64,000 nucleotides of DNA from Acinetobacter sp. XH1741 (GTDB lineage: Bacteria > Pseudomonadota > Gammaproteobacteria > Pseudomonadales > Moraxellaceae): contig NZ_CP157428.1 of assembly GCF_041021895.1 (NCBI RefSeq), positions 2,914,001 to 2,978,000 on the forward strand, read 5' to 3'. The notes under the pieces are model-generated. The model was not told the origin of the DNA. It ran no database searches and was given only the letters and a program-made list of their open reading frames with translations. Numbering within the stretch: the stretch's first letter is position 1; the number at the start of each line of letters is the position of its first letter. Positions 8,858 through 15,020 of this stretch are shown here, piece after piece. The position numbers and the translations under genes were made by a program.

Positions 8858-9742
8858 TTACTTCTGCCGCGTGGCAAGCCAACATAAAACCGAACCGATA
8901 CATACCATGGCTGCCCCTTGCCAAAACGACATGGAAAGCGGTGTTTGTAAAACAATTGCTGCCAAAGCTGCTGAAAACACAGGTATAAAGTAAGACGCGC
9001 CAGCAAGAATCGTTACATTGCCATGCAAAATACCGACATTCCATGCTGCATAGCCAAAACCCATTGCGGCAGCAGCAAGTACAAGATAGATCACTGCATG
9101 GAAATCAAATACCATTGGTGCCCCGCCAATGACGAGATACTTCACCCATAACGCCAGTGCTGTGAGTATGAAAAAGAGTGTTACGCCATTTTTTCCGTTG
9201 GCGATTCTTGCAGTTACCGTACAGTATGTCGCCCAAATTAATGCACCGATAAAAGCCAGCCCATAACTGAGAGGATTGTCTTTTATATTTTCGAGCATAC
9301 TCTCCAAATTAAGACCTTTCTCACCACCTAGTACCCAGCAGATTCCTAAAATGGCAATAATGAATCCGGGAATTACTAACCAGTTAGATTTTTGATTGTT
9401 AAATAAAATAGCCGCGACCATTGTCAGAGCTGGCCATAAATAATTGACTATACCTACTTCAATAGCTTGGCGGTTGGTATTTGAATAACCAATAGATAAT
9501 GCAAGACATAACTCATAGGACACAAACAATAAGCTGCCCCAAATTAAATAGCGCTTAGGGAATTCACTCAGTTTTGGAAACCCTATGCTAAGCAAGAGAA
9601 AGACAGAGGCAACGCTGTACATCATGGCTATACCACCCGTTGCGCCCAAGCTCTCGGTCACACTACGAATTAGTCCAACAATAGAACTCCATAGCAAAAC
9701 AGCGATGAGCCCGATTAACGTTGCATTTCTCCTACCGATCAT
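8858..9742 (-). CDS. yddG: Aromatic amino acid DMT transporter YddG
   Basis: This 294-residue protein has about ten hydrophobic segments in two EamA repeats. It follows Escherichia coli YddG closely in remembered landmarks: KRYLIWGSLLFVSYELCLAL, NRQAIEVGIVNYLWPALT, PGFIIAILGICWVLGG, FGYAAWNVGILHGNVTIL and SFWQGAAMVCIGSVLCWLAT. The length matches the ~293 of YddG. It should export aromatic amino acids or related compounds across the inner membrane. It lies 29 bp downstream of an alpha/beta hydrolase gene in the same direction. Confidence 0.92.
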   Translation of the reverse strand: MIGRRNATLIGLIAVLLWSSIVGLIRSVTESLGATGGIAMMYSVASVFLLLSIGFPKLSEFPKRYLIWGSLLFVSYELCLALSIGYSNTNRQAIEVGIVNYLWPALTMVAAILFNNQKSNWLVIPGFIIAILGICWVLGGEKGLNLESMLENIKDNPLSYGLAFIGALIWATYCTVTARIANGKNGVTLFFILTALALWVKYLVIGGAPMVFDFHAVIYLVLAAAAMGFGYAAWNVGILHGNVTILAGASYFIPVFSAALAAIVLQTPLSMSFWQGAAMVCIGSVLCWLATRQK

Positions 9743-9771
9743 ATCTTTAAATCACTTCATTCATTAATGCC

Positions 9772-10845
9772 TTATTTCACGGTAGTACTATAAAAACTGT
9801 CAATAGCATTCACCATTTGCGATAAACCCGGTTGCTCTAAAGGATAGTGCCCCGCATTTTGTAATATCACAGTTTTTACAGGAACTTTGTGAATACGACT
9901 AAGAAATGGCGTACTCAAATCAAGCGGCGTCCAACGGTCTTTTTCCGGTTGGGTTAACAAGACTGGGCATACATCAAAATCTTCAGGCGCAATCTCTGGT
10001 TTGTAGTGTATGTAGGTATCTAAAAAAGTAAGTGAAACCGAGTTACCAGCCGAGGTTTTATCTTTCATAAAGACCTTTAAAGCCTCTTTGTTATTTACCA
10101 AAGTACTCATTTTACTTGCCCAGCTCATTGGAACTCGCATAGATGCCAACGGTGTTTTTGCAGTCAAATGCGTAATTGGTGTGCCTACCCGACTCATAAA
10201 TAAGTTACTTGCTACCGTGTCTCTCACCTTTTTGTCACTTGTATCAAGGAAAGTCATGCCAACAATTGCTTTTACTTTTTTATTCTTGGCAGCAACATGA
10301 TAAGTCAGCATTCCACCTGCACTTAAGCCATACAGTACAACCGGACGGTTATCTTTTGCCAATTCAACATCAACCAAGTCACTACCTGCCTGCACCCAAT
10401 CGTTATAGCGAATAACTTTGCCTTTCCCCACTTGTGTTACACCATAGCCGGGCATATCGACTGCTATTGTTTCATAGCCCCGATCTGCCAAAGGCTTACC
10501 TAAAATCATCGACATTTGACGGCCATTGGTGCCTACACCGTGAAATAGAATGACCTTAATTTTTGCATTTGGGTTTCGGTACGTATCTAAATGAATGTTA
10601 TTGCCATTCCAAGCCCACCATTCTTCTTTGGGTAATTGGTCTTTAGCAATATGAAATTCTTGCGGAAGAAATTGTTCAATTTGTTGCCAAGCGACTTGTT
10701 TTTGATAACCCATTGCCGAGTCTCCTGTTTTTATTACTTCAGCGGCAGATACATGTGTGGCACAGACTACGAAGCCTATTACGCTTATTTTTTTTATTAA
10801 ATACCGCATCACACCTTCAGATTTTCTTTGTTGAATAGTATTCAT
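9772..10845 (-). CDS. Exported alpha/beta hydrolase
   Basis: The alpha/beta-hydrolase landmarks are VILFHGVGTNGRQMS (oxyanion region), TIAVDMPGYG, the nucleophile elbow YGLSAGGML (GxSxG), the acid near LLTQPEKDRWTPLD and the histidine in NAGHYPLEQPG. A signal-peptide-like segment MRYLIKKISVIGFVVCATHV precedes SAAE. I chose the ATG at 10845 because AGGAT sits 5-9 nt upstream; 10809, the start of the hydrophobic segment, and 10860 are alternatives. It probably acts in the periplasm on an ester or lactone; the substrate is unknown. yddG follows. Confidence 0.85.
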   Translation of the reverse strand: MNTIQQRKSEGVMRYLIKKISVIGFVVCATHVSAAEVIKTGDSAMGYQKQVAWQQIEQFLPQEFHIAKDQLPKEEWWAWNGNNIHLDTYRNPNAKIKVILFHGVGTNGRQMSMILGKPLADRGYETIAVDMPGYGVTQVGKGKVIRYNDWVQAGSDLVDVELAKDNRPVVLYGLSAGGMLTYHVAAKNKKVKAIVGMTFLDTSDKKVRDTVASNLFMSRVGTPITHLTAKTPLASMRVPMSWASKMSTLVNNKEALKVFMKDKTSAGNSVSLTFLDTYIHYKPEIAPEDFDVCPVLLTQPEKDRWTPLDLSTPFLSRIHKVPVKTVILQNAGHYPLEQPGLSQMVNAIDSFYSTTVK

Positions 10846-10961
10846 TTTTATCCTACTCATTCTTAGTCAGTACCTAGATGTTAGGTGTTTAGATTTAAAT
10901 TAACTATGGAGGTTTCGACGTAAATTTTATTATTTCGGTCAATTGCCCCCATTTATAATTT

Positions 10962-11513
10962 TTAAAAAATAAAAAACCGTTCCACCACCGTATCTCTTTC
11001 ATCCAAACTATTTGAGCTTAAAGCTTGTAGCAGCAAACCATCTATAAGATTTACCACCATGTTGGCATCAAATTTTGGTTCGCGGGTTTCTCCGCTAAAA
11101 ATTAGGTCAAAAATCTCATGGTGCAACCATTTGCGATATTCAACTGCCATGCGGTAGGCCTTCGGGTATACCAGTTTCGTTTCAAAAATGGCCTTAAGTA
11201 ATAAATGGTACAGGCTGTTTAAATGGGTATGTAACACAATAATTTCTTTAATTTTATCTTTTGACGTGTAGTAACGGCTTGAGTAAATGATGGCGAGTAC
11301 TTCTTCTTTGAGCAGACTTTTTTGAAAGACAATACACATTTCAACTAGACCTTCTTTTGAGCCAAAAAAGTTATAAAGCGTGGCTTTGGGTATTTCTGAC
11401 TCTTTCACGATTAAATCGACACCTGCTGTGTGAAATCCATAAGTCGTAAATAGACGAATAGAGGTATCAATAATGTGTAATTTTTTGGAAGAGGTTTCTA
11501 AGTAATTTGGCAT
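10962..11513 (-). CDS. TetR/AcrR family regulator, copy A of a paralogous pair
   Basis: From the ATG at 11513 the product is 183 residues. The helix-turn-helix is HTAGVDLIVKESEIPKATLY followed by NFFGSKEGL, the TetR pattern. It is clearly paralogous to the regulator at 40490-41050, sharing GF-H-GVD-IVKE-E--K-T-YN-F-SK and the -LL-KA-FETK--YP-A distribution. The open frame extends to 11618, but that part is the conserved untranslated leader (11562-11637) shared by both copies, so 11513 is preferred. Immediately before both starts is the conserved TTATAACGGTAAAA. Upstream and divergent lies a C4-like RNA element. Confidence 0.85.
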   Translation of the reverse strand: MPNYLETSSKKLHIIDTSIRLFTTYGFHTAGVDLIVKESEIPKATLYNFFGSKEGLVEMCIVFQKSLLKEEVLAIIYSSRYYTSKDKIKEIIVLHTHLNSLYHLLLKAIFETKLVYPKAYRMAVEYRKWLHHEIFDLIFSGETREPKFDANMVVNLIDGLLLQALSSNSLDERDTVVERFFIF

Positions 11514-11561
11514 AGTTTTACCGTTATAAAATTCTTGTTGTATGGATATGAGAAAAAAGCC

Positions 11562-11637
11562 TGTGCCCTTTTTGGGAGAAAAAAAGGCACAGCAAAGCCG
11601 CAAGACGGTGCTTGGCACATCTCAAGTTTTGTTGTTG
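11562..11637 (-). promoter_or_regulatory. Conserved leader upstream of TetR copy A
   Basis: About 76 bp are nearly identical to the leader of TetR copy B (41104-41179). It contains GTGCC/GGCAC arms (plus-strand 11563-11567 and 11586-11590) able to form a hairpin around a T-rich loop, and a second GTGCCAAGCAC self-complementary segment. In both copies it can be read as a short peptide beginning MCQA and continuing G-F-A-V-P-F-F-L-P. An attenuation or leader-peptide role is inferred from conservation only. Confidence 0.55.
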
Positions 11638-11724
11638 CTAAGTTTTAAGTAAAAATGACGTAAAGCCTGAAAACCCTAGGGCGTTCAAGCTGCTGTAATT
11701 TTTTAAGCTGTGTCGTTATAGCTT

Positions 11725-11741
11725 TTGGCATCGAGAGCCAA
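11725..11741. promoter_or_regulatory. Inverted repeat TTGGC-N7-GCCAA, copy A
   Basis: TTGGC (11725-11729) and GCCAA (11737-11741) form an inverted repeat. The arms are conserved at 41274-41290 in the second cassette, while the 7-nt centre differs (ATCGAGA versus AATGGCT). It lies between the TetR leader and the C4-like RNA, suggesting an operator or promoter element; TTGGCA could also be a -35 box with TAATGA 15 bp on. Confidence 0.5.
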
Positions 11742-11804
11742 GAAATAATGAATGTACAAAGCCAACTCCTTTTTATTGGGAGTTCTGCCAAAGCATTATA
11801 AATT

Positions 11805-11885
11805 ATGGTGGCAGAACGAAAGGGGTTCGCAGACTGGCTTCAAGAGACCCAGCACACCCGAAGGTGTCCCCCTCCGTTCCACCAT
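11805..11885 (+). ncRNA. C4-like antisense RNA, copy A
   Basis: The element folds as a cloverleaf. The outer stem ATGGTGG (11805-11811) / CCACCAT (11879-11885) continues with AACG/CGTT and AGGGG/CCCCT. Inside are a CTGG/CCAG hairpin and an ACACC-CGAA-GGTGT hairpin. As in the C4 antisense RNAs of phages P1/P7, two internal segments are complementary to downstream DNA: 11828-11846 with 11932-11951, and 11854-11874 with 11887-11904. A second copy at 41352 keeps both the fold and the complementarity although the bases differ. Calling it C4-like rests on this architecture; no covariance-model search was run. It should act in trans or cis by pairing with its target leader. Confidence 0.7.
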
Positions 11886-11886
11886 A

Positions 11887-11990
11887 GAGGGGGCGCGAGG
11901 GTGTACACACTAAAAGAAGAATCTTTTAATGCTCTTGAAGTTCGGTCTGCGACGACCGACTGGCAATGTAGGCCAGCAGGCAAAGAATAG
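11887..11990 (+). other. C4 target segments and conserved mini-ORF end, copy A
   Basis: This holds the predicted target segments b (11887-11904) and a (11932-11951) of the C4-like RNA. One frame ends here in RSATTDWQCRPAGKE before TAG at 11988; the same position in copy B encodes RSAKTDWQYRPACKG before TAA. The C-terminal pattern RSA-TDWQ-RPA-K is thus preserved in both, although the upstream frame is not, so a short peptide may be the regulated product. Confidence 0.5.
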
Positions 11991-12218
11991 TGTCCAAGTC
12001 ACATGTAGTCAAGCACACAAAATGACATTTGTTTTAAATTAGATCATTAAAAAGTAAAGATAAATAATGAATGAGTTATTGTTAAGGAGGGGTTTATAAA
12101 TTATTTATATAAAACTCAGTATATATGCCTAGTAAAAGCTTATTGTTTACTTTAGCTTGAGTACGAATAATATATTTTTGATAACTATTAAATTTACGTG
12201 ATTTATATAAGGATTATT

Positions 12219-12728
12219 ATGAGTTTGTATGAAGTGAGTATTTCTACTCAAAGACTTAATCTAAATCCATTTACGGCGGAAGATGCAGATGAAATATACA
12301 ACTGTATTACCCCTACACTCACACGCTATATGGCTTGGGATCCTCAACCAAGACAGGAGTTCGATCAAACTTGGAGTAAATGGCTAAAAAACTTTGCTGA
12401 TGGAACTGAAATTATATTTGTTATCAGAGAGGTATCTTCTCAAGTATTTATAGGGCTTGTTGGCCTACATCGTATGCAAACCAGTAACCCAGAGTTAGGC
12501 ATATGGATACGCGAAGATTATCACCATCATGGCTATGGTAGAGAAGCTGTAACGGCGGTAGTAAAGTGGGCAATTGACTTTGTTAAGCCGAACTTTTTTG
12601 TTTATCCAGTCGCCGAAGAAAACTACCCAAGTCGAAAAATTGCTGAATCTCTAGGAGGGAAAGTAGTTTCAAAATCTACAGGCCCCAAATACGAAGTTGT
12701 AACTTATGAGATTCCTATTAATGTCTAA
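12219..12728 (+). CDS. GNAT family N-acetyltransferase
   Basis: The start at 12219 is set by AAGGA, 6 nt upstream; the open frame reaches 12198. The 169-residue product shows the RimJ/RimL-type opening STQRLNLNPFTAEDADEIY, the central strand FVIREVSSQVFIGLVGLHRM, the acetyl-CoA loop region GIWIREDYHHHGYGREAV and a C-terminal NYPSRKIAESLGGKV motif B. It probably acetylates an amine, protein N-terminus or small molecule; the substrate is unknown. It is the first complete gene downstream of C4-like element copy A. Confidence 0.88.
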   Translation: MSLYEVSISTQRLNLNPFTAEDADEIYNCITPTLTRYMAWDPQPRQEFDQTWSKWLKNFADGTEIIFVIREVSSQVFIGLVGLHRMQTSNPELGIWIREDYHHHGYGREAVTAVVKWAIDFVKPNFFVYPVAEENYPSRKIAESLGGKVVSKSTGPKYEVVTYEIPINV

Positions 12729-13090
12729 ACCGATAGAAATGAGTATAAAAATTACCTATCAGAAGACTTTTTAGAACAAAATTTAATTCAAACAAAAAAG
12801 CCAATTCTTTCGAATTAGCTTAATTACAACAGACCAGCTTTACTTGAAAATTGCTTCTTGGTTTTATTGTTCGCAACAATCTTCATCTTTTTTTGTTATA
12901 GGCTTAACTTAACTTTTCATTATGACATTTCGGTTAAAAAAACATCGCACACCTATATGAAAACAAACTTGATACACAAAATAGTGATTTTAGCCAACCA
13001 CATCACAATTCAATGAACAAGTATTTTTAATACATATTTCACCGAACTCATAAGTCTATTATGCTTAAATTGTCTAATGGTTAAGTATGT
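12729..13090. other. Intergenic region with an orphan terminator
   Basis: This 362-bp spacer lies between two plus-strand genes. Apart from the minus-oriented terminator at 12794-12821 I see no gene. The minus strand between about 12822 and 13090 has no ORF with a start site, so a small RNA ending at that terminator is possible. Confidence 0.4.
12794..12821 (-). terminator. Rho-independent terminator on minus strand without an obvious gene
   Basis: Read on the minus strand, AAGCTAATTC-GAAA-GAATTGGCTT forms a 10-bp stem with one wobble and a GAAA tetraloop, followed by a T tract. On the plus strand the same stem would have an A-C mismatch and no T tract, so the direction is minus. Confidence 0.55.
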
Positions 13091-13327
13091 ATGATGGAAC
13101 AGCAAACTTTATTACAGGAACTGAACTCACTCATTGAATACTATTCAAAAAGAACCGATTGCCCACCTGCTCGAATATGCATCGGCTATAGAGCTTATGC
13201 AAAACTCATGCAGTGCCCGCCTTTTGCGGATGAAGTAATGAACTCAGCGTTAGATCCCAATAAGCGAAAATATAAAAAGATTAAGATCAAAATTACCAAA
13301 GATGACGACCAATTAGAGCTTGAGTAG
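13091..13327 (+). CDS. Small hypothetical protein (78 aa)
   Basis: The product is hydrophilic and charged, with the pattern LLQELNSLIEYYSKRTDCPP near the N-terminus, then CIGYRAYAKLMQCPPF and a lysine-rich then acidic C-terminus. There are three Cys. No signal peptide or membrane segment is seen and I do not recognise the family. Two adjacent ATG codons (13091 and 13094) are possible starts. Confidence 0.6.
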   Translation: MMEQQTLLQELNSLIEYYSKRTDCPPARICIGYRAYAKLMQCPPFADEVMNSALDPNKRKYKKIKIKITKDDDQLELE

Positions 13328-13366
13328 TTGTATGTTGTGAATATCTCAAATTAGTTTGTATCGACC

Positions 13367-13885
13367 TTAAAAATTTCTTTTTATGATTTCAATTTCTTCA
13401 GCGGTAATATGAGTTAACTGTATTGATGATAGTTCGTTATTAGAGTTAAATCCAAAATATAACTCTTCATTTTTAAAGTAATGTATTGATTTTTCAATAT
13501 TTAAAAAATTTAATGCCAAGTAATCTGAACCTACAACTAATTGTAGTTCATAATTAAAATCATCTTTAAATATGTTGGAATAATCCTGAGATATTATATT
13601 CCAATCTGAGACATCAAATTTAGGTAGGACATTTTCCACAGGAAATGGAATTTCAAAGTTACTGTTGTTTTTCAAAACGTTACTATTATTTATTGATGTA
13701 AGAGTAATATTAATTACTTCTCCAGTGTTACTTAAACCTAGTTCAAATAAACAAGTTTTTCCATTTCCACATCGCCAGTATAGATCAGCTACTCTATTTT
13801 CAGAGAACTCAATAGAAAAAGGAATGTATGAGTCTATGCTAGTTAATACATGTTTAGGCTGCTGTTTATCAGACATAACTAACAT
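13367..13885 (-). CDS. Hypothetical cytoplasmic protein (172 aa)
   Basis: A strong ribosome-binding site (AGGAAGGG about 6 nt upstream) supports the ATG at 13885. The protein has no signal peptide or membrane helix. It is rich in Asn, Ser and Glu with many short beta-strand-like stretches (FSIEFSENRVADLYWRC, EVINITLTSI, LQLVVGSDYLALNFL). The low-GC, strand-rich profile is like that of bacterial immunity proteins, but no toxin gene adjoins it. Function unknown. Confidence 0.65.
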   Translation of the reverse strand: MLVMSDKQQPKHVLTSIDSYIPFSIEFSENRVADLYWRCGNGKTCLFELGLSNTGEVINITLTSINNSNVLKNNSNFEIPFPVENVLPKFDVSDWNIISQDYSNIFKDDFNYELQLVVGSDYLALNFLNIEKSIHYFKNEELYFGFNSNNELSSIQLTHITAEEIEIIKRNF

Positions 13886-13951
13886 ACTTTGCCCTTCCTG
13901 ATTTAAAGTTAAAACCTATATTAATTATTTGATTGTAAAATATTTTCCAAG

Positions 13952-13976
13952 AAAAAAAGCCCATGAACTGAGCTTT
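13952..13976 (-). terminator. Terminator of the csu operon
   Basis: On the minus strand, AAAGCTCA and TGGGCTTT form an 8-bp stem (one wobble) with a 5-nt loop, followed by a T tract. It sits about 25 bp after the csuE stop. Confidence 0.65.
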
Positions 13977-14000
13977 TATCCTTAGTAAAACAAACAAAAT

Positions 14001-15020
14001 CTAAAACTCGACTTGTACTGTCACCGTGTCTTGATAGGTTCCCGCTGGTGTAGTGTCTGCATTTTCATCGACAATTTTTGTGGTAAACACATAGCTCTGC
14101 TGGGTCACTCCGTTATGTACACCCGGATTGATAGTCGCATTTAAACTCGACCAACGTTCATTACCACTTCCCCATCGGTCATTCGATGAGTTTTTAAAAA
14201 TATCGTATTTTAAAAATGTATTTCCCGTTTGCGACTTCATGGCACGTTGGTTGCCATTTTGCGGGGAAAGTCCATCATTTAAACTCACATAATACGGAGT
14301 ATTTACAGAGCACCGAATTCCCATAGATGACTGTACAGGCTCAAGCTTGGAAGCAAATGCTGCCGTACCAAAGTTTACGTCTTGAGTTAAAATTCGACAG
14401 TCCGGAAGTACGGTAATTGAAAGTGAACCGAGTGAATCAGCTCCACTTCCCCAGTTAAAACCAATACCTAATACCCCACGTTTAAACCCAGGGCTTTCAA
14501 AGAAGATCCCGATGCCGGCAATAGCGACACCCGGTACAGAATAAAACCATTTTACTTTTAACGGTGAGTCAGCCTGATAAACACCCGGTGATACAGTTTG
14601 CCCAGCCGGAAGGCGTATATAGAAAGGCAAATTACCATCTGGCCCACTAAAAAGATTGACTAGCGTAAAGCTACTCATGTCTTTCTCTTGGCCTAAACTC
14701 AGAATTTCATTGTTACTGTCTAAAATAATGGCATTGAGCTTTTCTCCGGTTTGAGCATTGGTAAATGTATTCGACATTTGCTCAACCCGATACTTTAAAT
14801 AAGTCATGTTCGCCAAAGCCAAGCTAAAACCCGTACATGATAAACCCGAATTAAACTGTGAAGAGTTCTCACCATTTTCCGTTAAGTAGATAGACGGAAC
14901 TGAAATAGAAGATGAACCAGAAGCGCTCACGCTACATGCAGCATGAGCCAAATTTCCAGCCAGCATAAGTCCAGAAAACAGGCATAAATGGCTGAGTAAT
15001 TTTTTTGTTTTTATATTCAT
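14001..15020 (-). CDS. csuE: CsuE, tip subunit/adhesin of Csu pili
   Basis: This 339-residue exported protein has a signal peptide ending NLAHA/ACS. It carries two SCPU-type domains: an N-terminal half with CSVSASGSSSISVPSIYL and a long insert, and a C-terminal half with PDCRILTQDVNFGTAAF and IRCSVNTPYYVSLNDG, ending TVTVQVEF. In the archaic Csu chaperone-usher pilus, CsuE is the two-domain tip adhesin that binds hydrophobic surfaces through exposed loops. It is last in the operon and overlaps csuD by 4 bp, so translation is coupled. Confidence 0.93.
   Translation of the reverse strand: MNIKTKKLLSHLCLFSGLMLAGNLAHAACSVSASGSSSISVPSIYLTENGENSSQFNSGLSCTGFSLALANMTYLKYRVEQMSNTFTNAQTGEKLNAIILDSNNEILSLGQEKDMSSFTLVNLFSGPDGNLPFYIRLPAGQTVSPGVYQADSPLKVKWFYSVPGVAIAGIGIFFESPGFKRGVLGIGFNWGSGADSLGSLSITVLPDCRILTQDVNFGTAAFASKLEPVQSSMGIRCSVNTPYYVSLNDGLSPQNGNQRAMKSQTGNTFLKYDIFKNSSNDRWGSGNERWSSLNATINPGVHNGVTQQSYVFTTKIVDENADTTPAGTYQDTVTVQVEF

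Noticed and set aside
11514..11618. N-terminal extension of TetR copy A (MPSTVLRLCC...)
   Set aside because: The same DNA upstream of copy B is better conserved at nucleotide level than as this peptide, and TetR homology begins at the internal ATG.
11805..11990. A 61-codon plus-strand protein gene starting MVAERKGF
   Set aside because: It runs through the structured C4-like RNA; in copy B the frame is not preserved apart from the last ~15 codons, so the 5' part is not coding.
10962..11990. Prophage remnant as source of the C4-like RNA
   Set aside because: No phage structural, integrase or repressor genes surround either copy; the neighbours are ordinary chromosomal genes.
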